DNA from: Asanoa siamensis | GTDB lineage: Bacteria > Actinomycetota > Actinomycetes > Mycobacteriales > Micromonosporaceae | Length of the DNA stretch: 64,000 nucleotides | Direction: 5' to 3' | NCBI RefSeq assembly: GCF_016862555.1 | Contig: NZ_BONE01000029.1 | Span: 1 to 64,000 of the forward strand | In this document: piece after piece, positions 47,443-57,697 of the stretch | Numbering within the stretch: the stretch's first letter is position 1 | How the letters are laid out: each line of letters opens with the position of its first letter | Made by a program: the position numbers and the translations under genes | Notes under the pieces: generated by a model | Seen by the model: the letters and a program-made list of their open reading frames with translations, nothing else | What the model was told of the DNA's origin: nothing | Database searches by the model: none

Positions 47443-49977
47443 TCAGTTCCCCGTTCCGATGTAGAGGCCGGCTTGGTCCACGATCACGTCCACTGTTCCT
47501 TTTCCGCCGTTGTAGACCAGGAACGAGTCCTCGTCGACGCCGACAGTCGCCAGGGTGGCCACGGTCTGACCCGAGGCGAAGTTCAGCACCGACTGGGTCG
47601 GGCGAGGCTGGCCGTACGGGTAGACCGACAGGTAACCGCTGCGCGCGGCGTTGGTCGCGGTCACGTTCGCCACGACGGCCGCCGGCGCCGGACAGCCCTG
47701 GGTCGGGCAGGCGGCGCGGCTGATCGGCACGCGCACCGTCTGGCCCGGGCCGACCGGCGTGCCGCGCGTGTCCAGGATCCGCGTCGGCTGGGACGGCAGG
47801 AAGAACTGGTGGGCGCCGGGCGCGAACCAGCCCGACAGGTCGGCGATCAGGTGCACCGTGCCGCTGCCGGTGTGGGCGAACGCGATCTTCCCGTCGACCA
47901 CCGGCGCGATCACCATGTTGTTGACCGTCTGCCCGGCGACGAAGTTGAGGCTCGACGCCGTCGGCACGTCGGCACCCGGCGGGTACGCGGTGAACAGGCC
48001 GCCCTTCGTCGGGCTCGTCGCGGTCAGGTTCAGCACCGCCGCCGTGGTGCCCGCCGGCACCCGCGCCGACAGGTCGACCGTGACCCGGCCGTTGGCGGCG
48101 ACCGGGGCCGTGCCCGGCACGCCGACCGCCGCCCGGGTGTCGAGCACCCGCGCCGGCGCCGTCGTCTCCAGCCCGTGCCCGGCGTCGCCGTAGTAGCCGA
48201 CCAGATCCGCGAGCACGTGCACGGTGCCCCGGCCACCGTTGCGGATCGCGACGGGCGTGTGGTTCAGCGACTTCACCGTCACGAGGTTGGCGATGGTCTG
48301 CCCGGCGGCGAAGTTGAGGTTGGACGCCTCCGGCTCGGGGTCGGCACTCGAGTAGATCTTCAGGAACCCGGATGTGGTCGGCTGGGTCGCGGTCACGTTG
48401 AGGACCGCCGCGCCACCGCTCGGCACGTCGACGAAGACCGTGTCGCCGGGGCCGACCGGGACGGCGCCGAGCCGCGTACGGGTGTCGAGCACCCGCACCG
48501 GCGTGACGGCTTGGTAGGCGGCGGCCAGCAGCAGGCATGGCCGTTCGGTGTGTACGGCCGTGTTGGTGCGGAACCCGTCGAGGCTGAGCCGGACGTACAC
48601 GCAGAGGTTGCCGGGCCGGTCGAAGGTGATGCGGGCGGTGCCGGTGCGGTCGAAGAACGGCGACTGCCAGTCCCCACGGAACTGGAAGGTCCCGATAGGA
48701 CCGTCCGTCGCCCACGGGTAGGTCCGCGTGGCGGTGGTGACGGTCTCGAACGCGCCGCCGCCCGGCGCGTTGGTGAAGGTGGTGGTCACCGTCGGCGTCG
48801 GCACGACCTCGACGGCGCCCCGGTCGACGTATCCGCCGCCGGCGTTCGCTGTGTCCGGCTTGTCCGCGTGTGCGTTGCCGCGCAGGTCGGTCGCCAGCAT
48901 GCGCGGCGCCGTCGCGAGCGCGGAGTCGACGGCGGGCGAGTCAGCCGCCAGTGCCCACCCCGCCCACTGCGGGTTGGTCGTTGTCAGCTTCGGGTCGGCA
49001 CCGATGTCGTGTGTCCCCTGGCCGGTCGCTGTCGCCAGCGCGGCGGGCGTCGGGAAGGCCACACCGCCCCACCCGTACAGCGGCCCGCCGTGGCCCGGGT
49101 CGATCACGTTGTAATCGAGCCGACCGTCGGTGCTGGCCGCACCGTCGACGGTCACCGGCGTCACGCTCGCGGGATCCGGCCCGGGTTGGACCTGGCATTG
49201 CCCAGGGCGGACGAGGCCCGTGGTCCGCACGATCGAGTTGTAGAGAGCGAATCCCGCCGAGGCTCCGGTGACGGCGACGCCGACCTGGCAGTCGGTCACG
49301 ATCGTGCTGTTGACGATGGTCGTCCGCGGGGCGTCGGCGACCGTGACTGCCGTCGTCTGCGGGTAGCCCGCCGCCCGCCCCGCCCACACGCTGTTTGCGG
49401 CGAGCAGGGTGTCGCTCGCCCCTCCGCCGACGGCGAAGAGCGGGGCGGTGGCGCCGGTCGCCACCATGCCGCTGACCGTCACGCGGCGCGAGCCGCCGCT
49501 GATCTCGACCCCCGGAGCTCCGATCGCGACGACCCTGCCGCCGGAGACGGTGATGTCGGTCGAGTTCTCGGCGACGACGGCAGGGGCACCGTCCTTGCCG
49601 CTCCACGCGTCGATGCCCTCGATGACGACGTCATGAGCCCCGGAGATCAGGAAAGCCGGCCCGGCGGGGCTTTCGACGACCGTGCGGTGACCGTCGCCCC
49701 GGTAGCCCACGAACCTGATCGGCTTGCCTGGTTCGCCGGACGGCACCACGACCGTTTCGGCGAACGTGCCGCGATCGATCTCGATGGTCTGGCCGGGCCG
49801 GACTCGCTCGACCGCGTCCGAGATGCTGCAGTAGACGTCGCTTCCGTCGCCGCACGACGTGGAGACGAACAGGGTGCCCGGCTCGGCGGCCGCGGCGGTG
49901 CTCGCGGTCACCACCGAGAGCCCAGCCGTCAGCGACAAACCGGCGCACAGCAGCGCGAGGCGGCGAGCAGTCCGCAT
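47443..49977 (-). CDS. Secreted beta-helix/VLDTR protein, array copy F
   Basis: 844 residues, starting at the ATG at 49977, which has GGGGG a few bases upstream and the promoter cassette before it. Signal peptide MRTARRLALLCAGLSLTAGL to AAAAEPG. The first beta-helix turn is short (CGDGSDVYC), so the N-terminal Cys pair is closer than in other copies. The helix ends TDLRGNAHADKPD...YVDRGAVE. Modules: VLDTR, VLDTR, ILDTR; cysteine loop CPTQGC. It heads the second transcription unit, F-E-D-C-B. Confidence 0.85.
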   Translation of the reverse strand: MRTARRLALLCAGLSLTAGLSVVTASTAAAAEPGTLFVSTSCGDGSDVYCSISDAVERVRPGQTIEIDRGTFAETVVVPSGEPGKPIRFVGYRGDGHRTVVESPAGPAFLISGAHDVVIEGIDAWSGKDGAPAVVAENSTDITVSGGRVVAIGAPGVEISGGSRRVTVSGMVATGATAPLFAVGGGASDTLLAANSVWAGRAAGYPQTTAVTVADAPRTTIVNSTIVTDCQVGVAVTGASAGFALYNSIVRTTGLVRPGQCQVQPGPDPASVTPVTVDGAASTDGRLDYNVIDPGHGGPLYGWGGVAFPTPAALATATGQGTHDIGADPKLTTTNPQWAGWALAADSPAVDSALATAPRMLATDLRGNAHADKPDTANAGGGYVDRGAVEVVPTPTVTTTFTNAPGGGAFETVTTATRTYPWATDGPIGTFQFRGDWQSPFFDRTGTARITFDRPGNLCVYVRLSLDGFRTNTAVHTERPCLLLAAAYQAVTPVRVLDTRTRLGAVPVGPGDTVFVDVPSGGAAVLNVTATQPTTSGFLKIYSSADPEPEASNLNFAAGQTIANLVTVKSLNHTPVAIRNGGRGTVHVLADLVGYYGDAGHGLETTAPARVLDTRAAVGVPGTAPVAANGRVTVDLSARVPAGTTAAVLNLTATSPTKGGLFTAYPPGADVPTASSLNFVAGQTVNNMVIAPVVDGKIAFAHTGSGTVHLIADLSGWFAPGAHQFFLPSQPTRILDTRGTPVGPGQTVRVPISRAACPTQGCPAPAAVVANVTATNAARSGYLSVYPYGQPRPTQSVLNFASGQTVATLATVGVDEDSFLVYNGGKGTVDVIVDQAGLYIGTGN

Positions 49978-50011
49978 GGTGGATCCCCCGTTGCTCAAAA
50001 TGATCAACAGA

Positions 50012-50047
50012 AGATTAGCGATTGGATCGGCCGACCCCAATGGCCGA
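50012..50047 (-). promoter_or_regulatory. Array promoter/operator cassette, copy F
   Basis: Inverted repeat TCGGCCA-N7-CGGCCGA at 50027-50047, -35 TTGGGG (50035-50040), 17-bp spacer, -10 TAATCT (50012-50017). The operator ends four bases from the stop codon of copy G. The leader continues GTTGATCATTTTGAGCAAC and then GGGGG. Confidence 0.75.
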
Positions 50048-50051
50048 ACGG

Positions 50052-52562
50052 TCAGAGGTCGGCCGGCGCCAGATAAAACCCGGCCTGGTCGACGATCACG
50101 TCCACCGGCCCTTTGCCGCCGTTGTAAACCATGAACGTGCCACTCACCCGCAGCCCGGTCGTGAACAGCGTGGCCGTGGTCCGGCCCGCCGCGTAGTTGA
50201 GCACCGACTGGGTCGGGCGGTTCGTCTCGTCCGGGTAGACGGTCAGGTAACCACCGCGCTGCGCCCCGGTCGCCGTCAGGTTGGCCACGACCGCGCGCGG
50301 CCGCCAGAAGCAACCGTCCGAGGCGCACAGCGTCGTGTCGGGGCGCACCTCGACCGCCTCGCCGGGACCGAGCGTCGTGCTCGTCGCGCGGGTGTCCAGG
50401 ATCCGGGTCGGCGCCGTCGGCGCCAGAGTTCCGCCGGAGCCGGGTGCGAACCAGGCCGCCAGGTCGGCGATCAGGTGCACCGTGCCCTTGCCCGTGTGCG
50501 CGAACGCGACCCTTCCGTCGACCACCGGCGCGATCACCATGTTGTTCACCGTCTGACCGCCGACGAAGTTGAGGTTCGACGCGGTCGGCACGGCGGCGCC
50601 CGGCGGGTACGCGGTGAACAGGCCGCCGTTGGTCGCGTCGGTCGCGGTCAGGTTCAGCACCGCCGCCGTCGTGCCGGTCGGGACGCGGGTCGACAGGTCG
50701 ACGGTGACGCGCCCGTCGGGGCCGATCGGTGTCGTGCCGGGCACGCCGACCGCGGCGCGGGTGTCGAGCACCCGGGCTGGGTTGCCCGCCGTCAGGCCGC
50801 TGCCGGTGTTGCCGTAGTAGCCGGCGAGGTCGGCGATCATGTGCGCGCTGCCGCGCCCTCCATTGTGGATGTGTACGTTGCCGTTGCTCACCTTGACCGT
50901 CACCAGGTTCGCCACCGTCTGCCCGGCCGCGAAGTTGAGGTTGGACGAGGTGGGCAGGGGGTCCGCGGCGCCGTGGACCGTCAGATACCCGGACGTCGTC
51001 GGCTGGGTCACCGTGACGTTGAGGACGACCGCGCTGGCGGCCGCCGCCGTTGCCGGCAGGGCGAACTCGATGCCGGCGTTCGGGCCGATCGGCGCGGTGC
51101 CCGGCACGCCGAGAGCCGACCGGGTGTCCAGCACCCGCTGCGGGGTGACGGCCGTGTAGGCGCCACCGACGACGACGCAGGCCTTGTCCTTGACCGAGGA
51201 GGTGGTGCGGAACCGGTCCTCACTGAACTCCACCGTCACGCAGACGTAGCCGGCGCGGTCGAAGGTGAACCCGGCGCTGCCCGTCTGGTTGATGACCGCC
51301 CGTCCACCACCGGTCGGGACGAACGCGAGCTCGCTGACCGGCCCGTCCGTGGCCCAGGGAAACGTCAGCCGCCCCCTGGCGACGGTCTCGAGCGCGCCGC
51401 CGCCGGGCACCCGGGCGATCGACGCGTCGACGGTCGGCACCGGCAACAGCTCGACGGCGCCCCGGTCGGCGTACCCACCACCGCTGTTGGGAACGTCGGG
51501 CTTGTCGGCGTGCGCGTTGCCGAGCTGATCGGAGGCCGGTCGGCCCGGCGCCGCGGCCCAGGCCGAGTCCACGGCCGGTGAGTCGCCCGCCAGGCGCCAG
51601 CCGTTCAGTCCATCGTCCACGTTGGCGAGCTTCGGGTCGGCGCCGATGTCGTGTGCGCCCTGTCCGGTGGCCGCGTGGAACGCACCGGGGTTCGTGTAGG
51701 TCGTGCCCGCCCACGAGTAGAGCGGCCCGCCGTGTCCAGGGTCGAGCACGTTGTGGTCGACCGTCGCCGTGCCCGTGACGACCACCGGGACCGCGCCCGC
51801 CGGATCCTGACCGTCGGCCCGGCAGCGACCAGGGTTGCGTGCCAGGGTCGTCCGCACGATCGAGTTGTGGAGCCCGAACCCCGCCGAGGCGCCGCTGACG
51901 GCCACGCCCGTGTGGCAGTCGGTCACGATCGTGTTGTTCGTGACGGTCGTCCGCGGCGCGTCGGCAACGGAGATGGCCGGCAGGATCCCTTCCTCCGGCT
52001 GCCGGTAGAACGTGACGCTGTTGCCGACGAGCGCGGTGTCGGTGGTGCCGGCCCCGATCGCGAAGACCGGCGCGCGGGAACCGCTGGCCGACAGACCCCT
52101 GACCGTCACCCGCTGCGAACGCCGCACGTCGATGGAGCCGTTGAGCCGGCCGTTGGAGATCGTCACGTCGCTCGCGTCGTCGATGACGACCTGGGCCTGG
52201 CCGGTGACGCCGGTGACGCTCGGCCCGAGGTCGAAGCCGTCGATGACCACGTCATGAGCGCCGGAGATGACGAGATGTGGCTTGTCGGTGCCGCCCACGC
52301 GGGGCCTGCCCTCGCCCACCCGGCGGTCGGCGGCGAAGGTGATCGGCTTGCCGGGCTCGCCGGACGGCACGACCACCGACTCCGGATAGATGGCCGCCCG
52401 CACCAACACGGTCTGGCCCGGGACGGCGACCGCGGCGGCGTCCCCGATCCAGCAGTAGGGCCGGCTCGCGCTGCCGTCCGCCGTCGCGCCGCACCTGCGG
52501 TCGACGTAGATGGTCGGCGGCGGGTCGGCCGCCGCGGCGGCGCCCCCGCTAACCACCGACAA
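50052..52562 (-). CDS. Beta-helix/VLDTR protein without signal peptide, array copy G
   Basis: About 836 residues from a TTG at 52562; a GTG at 52556 is the alternative. The coding frame begins in the tail of a signal sequence (LSVVSGGAAAAADPPPTIYV) and the 20-25 codons that normally precede it are missing. The body is intact: beta-helix ending DQLGNAHADKPD...YADRGAVE, modules VLDTR, VLDTR and ILDTR, cysteine loop CASDGC. Its frame is -1 relative to copy H, and the H stop reads CTGA in this frame. It may be a coupled non-secreted protein, a product of frameshifting, or a decaying copy. Confidence 0.65.
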   Translation of the reverse strand: MSVVSGGAAAAADPPPTIYVDRRCGATADGSASRPYCWIGDAAAVAVPGQTVLVRAAIYPESVVVPSGEPGKPITFAADRRVGEGRPRVGGTDKPHLVISGAHDVVIDGFDLGPSVTGVTGQAQVVIDDASDVTISNGRLNGSIDVRRSQRVTVRGLSASGSRAPVFAIGAGTTDTALVGNSVTFYRQPEEGILPAISVADAPRTTVTNNTIVTDCHTGVAVSGASAGFGLHNSIVRTTLARNPGRCRADGQDPAGAVPVVVTGTATVDHNVLDPGHGGPLYSWAGTTYTNPGAFHAATGQGAHDIGADPKLANVDDGLNGWRLAGDSPAVDSAWAAAPGRPASDQLGNAHADKPDVPNSGGGYADRGAVELLPVPTVDASIARVPGGGALETVARGRLTFPWATDGPVSELAFVPTGGGRAVINQTGSAGFTFDRAGYVCVTVEFSEDRFRTTSSVKDKACVVVGGAYTAVTPQRVLDTRSALGVPGTAPIGPNAGIEFALPATAAAASAVVLNVTVTQPTTSGYLTVHGAADPLPTSSNLNFAAGQTVANLVTVKVSNGNVHIHNGGRGSAHMIADLAGYYGNTGSGLTAGNPARVLDTRAAVGVPGTTPIGPDGRVTVDLSTRVPTGTTAAVLNLTATDATNGGLFTAYPPGAAVPTASNLNFVGGQTVNNMVIAPVVDGRVAFAHTGKGTVHLIADLAAWFAPGSGGTLAPTAPTRILDTRATSTTLGPGEAVEVRPDTTLCASDGCFWRPRAVVANLTATGAQRGGYLTVYPDETNRPTQSVLNYAAGRTTATLFTTGLRVSGTFMVYNGGKGPVDVIVDQAGFYLAPADL

Positions 52563-52573
52563 CCAGGATCGTC

Positions 52574-55111
52574 TCAGCTCTCCGGACCGACGTAGAAACC
52601 AGCCTGGTCGACGAGGACGTCGACCGGCCCCTTGCCGCCGTTGTAGACCAGGAACGAGTCCTCGCCGAGGCCGACCGTGACCAGGGTGGCCACCGTCTGT
52701 CCCGCGCCGAAGTTGAGCACGGACTGGGTCGGGCGGGGCCCGCCGTACGGGTAGACGGACAGATAGCCGCTGCGCTGCGCGTTGGTGACGGTCAGGTTCG
52801 CCACGACGGCCGAGGGCGGCGGACAGCCCCGGACCGGGCAGGCGCTCCTGCTGATCGAGACGCGCACGGTCTGCCCCGGGCCGACCGGCGTGCCGCGGGT
52901 GTCGGCGATCCGGGTCGGCATCCACGGCAGGTACAGGTCCCGGGCGCCGGGCGGGAACCAGCCGGCCAGGTCCGCGATCAGGTGCACCGTGCCGCTGCCG
53001 GTGTGCGCGAACGCGACCTTCCCGTCGACGACCGGCGCGATCACCATGTTGTTCACCGTCTGCCCGGCGACGAAATTGAGATTGGACGCGGTCGGCACGG
53101 CCTGGCCCGGCGCAAACGCCGTGAACAGGCCGCCCTTCGTCGGACCCGTGACGGTCAGGTTGAGCGCCGCGGCGGTGGTGCCCGCCGGCACCCGCGTGGA
53201 CAGGTCGACCGTGACCTTCCCGTTGGCGGCGATCGGGGCCGTGCCGGGCACCCCGACCGCCGAGCGGGTGTCCAACACGCGGGCCGGAGCGCCCGCCGCG
53301 AAGCCGTTCCCGGTGTTGGCGTAGTAACCCGCCAGGTCCGCCAGCACGTGGACCGTGCCCCGGCCACCGTTGCGGATCCTGATCCTCGCGGTCTTCTCCT
53401 GCACCCGCACCGTGACAAGGTTGGCGATCGTCTGGCCCGCCGCGAAGTTGACGTTGGAAGCGTCCGGCTCGGCGTCGAGGTGCTCGTAGACCTTCAAGAA
53501 ACCGGACGTCGTCGGCTGCGTGGCGGTGACGTTGAGGACGACCGCGCTGGCGGTCCACAGCGGATTGTTGACGTAGAAGTCGACGGCCGCGTCGGGGCCG
53601 ATCGGGACGGGACCAGCCGCGGGCACGACGCCGAACCCCGACCGGGTGTCCAGCACCCGGCGCGGCGTGACGGGGTTGTAGGCGGCGGTCAGCATGATGC
53701 ATTCCGAAGCGAGACCCCGTAACACGTTGCTGCGAAACCCGTCGAGACTGAGCCGGACGTGTACGCAGACGTTGCCGGCGAAGTCGAAGGTGGTCCGCGC
53801 GCTGCCGGTGCGGTCGAGGACCGGGTCCTCCCCGTCGCCGGTGAACTCCAAGGTGCCGATCGGCCCGTCCGTGGCCCAGGGAGATGTCCGCGTGGTGGTG
53901 GACAGGGTCTCGAGGGCGCCGCCGCCTGGGGCGTGCGCGACCGCGATGCTCAGGTTGGGCGTCGGCACGAGCTCGACGGCGCCGCGGTCGACGTACCCGC
54001 CGCCGCTGTTGGCAGTGTCGGGCTTGTCGGCGTGCGGGTTGCCACGCAGGTCGGTGGCCTGGACGCCGGGCGCGGCGGCCAGCGCCGAGTCGATCCCCGG
54101 CGAGTCGGCCAGCAAGCTCCATCCAACGTCGCCGGGGTCGGCGTCGGCGATCTTCGGATCGGTGCCGAGGTCGTGTGCCGCCTGCCCGGTGGCCGCCCGC
54201 AACGCGCCAGGGGTCGCATAGCTCGCGCCGGCCCACCTGTAGAGCGGGCCGCGGTGTCCGGGGTCGAGCGCGTTGTAGTCGACGCGCCCGTCGGTCGCGG
54301 CCGCACCGGCGACCGTGACCGGCGTGCTGCCCGCCGGATCGATGCCCGGCTCCGCGCACCGCCCAGGGCCGCCGACCTCGGTGGTGCGCACGACCGAGTT
54401 GTGGAGGGCGAACCCTGGTGATGCCCCGGTGACGGCCACGCCGTCGTGGCAGTCGGTTACGACCGTGTTGTTGGTGACGATCGTCCGCGGCGCGTCGGCC
54501 ACCGCGATCGCGGCGAAGTTCGGGTCGGCCGCGGTCCGTCTGGAATGGGTGCTGTTGTTGGCGAGCAGCGTGTCGGTGGCGCCAGCACCGACCGAGAAGA
54601 CGGGCGAGCGGTAGCTCGATGCCGACATCCCGCTGACCGTCACCCGGTGCGAGTCGCCCTTGATGGCGATGGCCGGCGCCTGGACTTCGTCGATCCAGCC
54701 GTTGGTGATGGTGATGTCGCTCGAGTTCTCGACTAGCACCCCGGGCTGGAACGGGGCCGGGCCCAGCCCCGGCCCGACGTCGAACCGGTCGATGACGACG
54801 TCGTGGACGCCGGAGACCCGGAACGCCGGCGAGGTGCGCGTGCCCTGCAACTCCGCGCGGCGGCTGCCGGGACTCTGACCTCCGCGCAACGTGATCGGTC
54901 TGCCCGGCTCGCCGGACGGCACGACCACGGTCTCCGGATAGAACCCTGGCGCCACCTCGATGGTCTGGCCGGGGCGGACGACGTCGATCGCCGACCAGAT
55001 CGCGCAGTAGGGCCGGTCCTTGCTGCCGTCGCGCGGACCCGTGACACCGCAGGTGTCCGCGGCGACGTAGATCGTCTCCGGTGGATCGGCCGCTGCGGTG
55101 ATTCCGGTCAG
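52574..55111 (-). CDS. Beta-helix/VLDTR protein without signal peptide, array copy H
   Basis: About 845 residues if read from a CTG at 55111 that overlaps the stop of copy I as CTGA. No ATG, GTG or TTG occurs before residue about 45 of the domain. The first residues (LTGITAAADPPETIYV) are again the end of a signal peptide whose beginning is gone. The rest is full length: beta-helix ending TDLRGNPHADKPD...YVDRGAVE, modules VLDTR, VLDTR and IADTR (the weakest signature in the array), loop CPVRGC. It lies in the -1 frame relative to copy I. A GGAGGA stretch abuts the CTG. Confidence 0.6.
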   Translation of the reverse strand: MTGITAAADPPETIYVAADTCGVTGPRDGSKDRPYCAIWSAIDVVRPGQTIEVAPGFYPETVVVPSGEPGRPITLRGGQSPGSRRAELQGTRTSPAFRVSGVHDVVIDRFDVGPGLGPAPFQPGVLVENSSDITITNGWIDEVQAPAIAIKGDSHRVTVSGMSASSYRSPVFSVGAGATDTLLANNSTHSRRTAADPNFAAIAVADAPRTIVTNNTVVTDCHDGVAVTGASPGFALHNSVVRTTEVGGPGRCAEPGIDPAGSTPVTVAGAAATDGRVDYNALDPGHRGPLYRWAGASYATPGALRAATGQAAHDLGTDPKIADADPGDVGWSLLADSPGIDSALAAAPGVQATDLRGNPHADKPDTANSGGGYVDRGAVELVPTPNLSIAVAHAPGGGALETLSTTTRTSPWATDGPIGTLEFTGDGEDPVLDRTGSARTTFDFAGNVCVHVRLSLDGFRSNVLRGLASECIMLTAAYNPVTPRRVLDTRSGFGVVPAAGPVPIGPDAAVDFYVNNPLWTASAVVLNVTATQPTTSGFLKVYEHLDAEPDASNVNFAAGQTIANLVTVRVQEKTARIRIRNGGRGTVHVLADLAGYYANTGNGFAAGAPARVLDTRSAVGVPGTAPIAANGKVTVDLSTRVPAGTTAAALNLTVTGPTKGGLFTAFAPGQAVPTASNLNFVAGQTVNNMVIAPVVDGKVAFAHTGSGTVHLIADLAGWFPPGARDLYLPWMPTRIADTRGTPVGPGQTVRVSISRSACPVRGCPPPSAVVANLTVTNAQRSGYLSVYPYGGPRPTQSVLNFGAGQTVATLVTVGLGEDSFLVYNGGKGPVDVLVDQAGFYVGPES

Positions 55112-57681
55112 TCCTCCAGATAGAACCCCGCCTGGTCGACGATCACGTCCACCGCGCCCTTGCCGCCGTTGTAGACCAGGAACGAGTCCTCGCCGAGGCC
55201 CACCGTGAACAGGCTGGCGGCGGTCTGGCCGGCGGTGAAGTTGAGCACCGACTGGGTCGGGCGGGCCTGCCCGTCGGGGTAGACCGTGAGATAGCCGGTG
55301 CGCTGCGGATCGGTCACCGTCAGGTTCGCCACGACGGCCGTCCGCGGGCCACAGCCGACCGATCCACACTCGGCGGTGTTCACCTGGACCCGCACCGTCT
55401 GCCCCGGACCGACGGGAGTCGACGTCGTGCGTGTGTCGACGAGCCTGGTCGGCGCGGTCGGCAGGTAGTTGTCGCCCGCGCCGGGCGCGAACCACCCGGC
55501 CAGGTCCGCGATCAGGTGCACCGTGCCCTTGCCCGTGTGCGCGAACGCGACCTTCCCGTCCACCACCGGCGCGATCACCATGTTGTTCACCGTCTGACCG
55601 CCGACGAAGTTGAGGTTCGACGCGGTCGGCACGGCGGAACCCGGCGGGTACGCGGTGAACAGGCCGGTGTTCGTGGGGCTGGTCGCGGTCAGGTTCAACA
55701 CCGCCGCCGTCGTGCCGGCCGGCAGCCGCGTCGACAGGTCGACGGTGACGCTCCCGTTAGGACCGACGGGCGCGGCACCGTCGCGGGTGTCGAGAACGCG
55801 GGCCGGCGTGGCCGCCGCCAAGCCGTTGCCGGTGTTCGCGTAGTAGCCGGCCAGGTCCGCGATCGCGTGCACGGTGCCGCGACCGCCGTTGCGGACCCGC
55901 ACCTTGCCGTTGTCCACCTTCACCGTGACCAGGTTCGCGACCGTCCTCCCGGCCGCGAAGTTCACATTGGACGCGGTCGGCTCGGTTCCGCCGTCCGGGT
56001 AGACCTTCAGGAAGCCGGACGTCGAGGGTTGGTCGGCCGTGACGTTCAGGACGACCGCGCTGGCACCCGCCGCCACGGCGGGCAGCGTGAACTCGACCCA
56101 GCCGTCGGGACCGATCGGCGCGGTGCCCGGCACGCCCAGCGCCGAGCGGGTGTCCAGCACGCGTCGCGGCGCCACGGCGTTGTACGCGGCGCCCAGCATC
56201 ACACACGGCGTCTCGGTCAGCTGTTTGGAATGGGCGTTGCGGAACCAGTCGCGGCTCCACGTGACGGTCACGCAGGCCGCGCCCGCGCGGTCGTGGGTGA
56301 GCCGCGCAGTGCCGGTGCGATTGACGGTCGGGAGGCCGGCGCCGGTCGCGAAGCTGAAGGTTCCGGATGGGCCGTCCATCGCCCACGGGTGCGTCGTCGT
56401 GGCGGTGGTGACCGTGTCGAACGCGCCACCGCCGGGCGCCCGCGCGATCGTGGTGCGCATCGCGTCCGGGATCGGCAGGTATTCGATCGCGCCGCGGTCG
56501 CCGTACCCGCCACCGCTGTTGGGGGTGTCCGGCTGGTCGGCGTGTGAGTTGCCGCGCAGGTCCACGGCCAGGACGCCGGGCGCGGTGGCCAGCGCCGCGT
56601 CGACGCCCGGCGACCACGCGGTCGGGCTGTAGCCGTCGTAGGTGCCGATGAGGCCCGCGAGCGCCGGCCACGCACCGATGTCCTGCGCACCCTGCCCGGT
56701 CGCCGCGTGGAAGGCGGCCGGATCCGCGTAGGTCGTGCCGCCCCACGAGTAGAACGCCCCGCCGTGCGACGGGTCGATCACGTTGTAGTCGACCTGGCTG
56801 TCGGTCGTGGCGGCACCGCTGACGACCAGCGGCGTCACGGTCGCCGGGTCGGGGTACGGCGCGTTGACGCACCTGGCCGGCACGGCCTCCACGGACATCA
56901 GCGTGGAGCTCAGGATCGAGTTGTAGAGCCGGAACCCGCCCGAGCCGCCGGTGACCTCGATGGCGGTGAAACAGTCGGTCACGATCGTGTTGTTGGTGAT
57001 CGTCGTCCGCGGCGCGTCGGTGACGGTGACTCCCGGCCCGATCGGCACCGTGCGGTTGGTCCGCCGCAGCTGCATGCTGATGCCGGTGAGCAGCGTGTCG
57101 GTGACGCCCGCGCGGACCGCGACGGCCGGTGCGCCGCCGCTCCACGCCGTCATGGCGCTGATCGTCACGCGCCGCGAGTCGCCTCTGATGTCGACACCCG
57201 CGGCGTCGTCCGCGATGAGGCTGCCGTTGGAGATCGTGACGTCGGTCGAGTTCTCGACGAGCACGACCGGGATCGGATGCACCGGCTCCCCGATCTTGAA
57301 GCCGTCGATGACGACGTCGTGCACCCCGGAGAGACGGAAGGCCGGGCCACCCGCCTGGCGCACCAGCGTGCTGCGGTTCGGTCCGCGGTAGCCCCTGAAG
57401 GTGACGGGCTTGCCAGGCTCACCCGACGGGACGACCACCGACTCCGCGTAGTAACCAGGGCCCACCGCGACGGTCTGCCCCGGCCGGACGACCGCGGCGG
57501 CGTCGCCGATCTCGCAGAACGGCCGAGCTTCCGTGCCGTCCGGCGTGCCGTTGCAGGCCGTTGCGACGTAGATGGTCGACGGCGGACCAGCCGCGGCCGC
57601 GGTGCTCCCGACGGCGAGCGGCACGCCGGCCGCCAGCAACACACTGACACCGAGCGGCGCGAGGCCGCGGCCGATCCGCAT
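55108..57681 (-). CDS. Secreted beta-helix/VLDTR protein, array copy I
   Basis: 857 residues, the longest copy. Signal peptide MRIGRGLAPLGVSVLLAAGV to AAAAGPP. The beta-helix ends VDLRGNSHADQPD...YGDRGAIE. Modules: VLDTR, VLDTR, LVDTR; cysteine loop CGSVGC. It follows copy J by 16 nt, with AGGGAGAACGAG before the ATG as the remainder of the leader. Second gene of the first transcription unit. Its stop codon is embedded in the start region of copy H. Confidence 0.85.
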   Translation of the reverse strand: MRIGRGLAPLGVSVLLAAGVPLAVGSTAAAAGPPSTIYVATACNGTPDGTEARPFCEIGDAAAVVRPGQTVAVGPGYYAESVVVPSGEPGKPVTFRGYRGPNRSTLVRQAGGPAFRLSGVHDVVIDGFKIGEPVHPIPVVLVENSTDVTISNGSLIADDAAGVDIRGDSRRVTISAMTAWSGGAPAVAVRAGVTDTLLTGISMQLRRTNRTVPIGPGVTVTDAPRTTITNNTIVTDCFTAIEVTGGSGGFRLYNSILSSTLMSVEAVPARCVNAPYPDPATVTPLVVSGAATTDSQVDYNVIDPSHGGAFYSWGGTTYADPAAFHAATGQGAQDIGAWPALAGLIGTYDGYSPTAWSPGVDAALATAPGVLAVDLRGNSHADQPDTPNSGGGYGDRGAIEYLPIPDAMRTTIARAPGGGAFDTVTTATTTHPWAMDGPSGTFSFATGAGLPTVNRTGTARLTHDRAGAACVTVTWSRDWFRNAHSKQLTETPCVMLGAAYNAVAPRRVLDTRSALGVPGTAPIGPDGWVEFTLPAVAAGASAVVLNVTADQPSTSGFLKVYPDGGTEPTASNVNFAAGRTVANLVTVKVDNGKVRVRNGGRGTVHAIADLAGYYANTGNGLAAATPARVLDTRDGAAPVGPNGSVTVDLSTRLPAGTTAAVLNLTATSPTNTGLFTAYPPGSAVPTASNLNFVGGQTVNNMVIAPVVDGKVAFAHTGKGTVHLIADLAGWFAPGAGDNYLPTAPTRLVDTRTTSTPVGPGQTVRVQVNTAECGSVGCGPRTAVVANLTVTDPQRTGYLTVYPDGQARPTQSVLNFTAGQTAASLFTVGLGEDSFLVYNGGKGAVDVIVDQAGFYLED

Positions 57682-57697
57682 CTCGTTCTCCCTGTGG

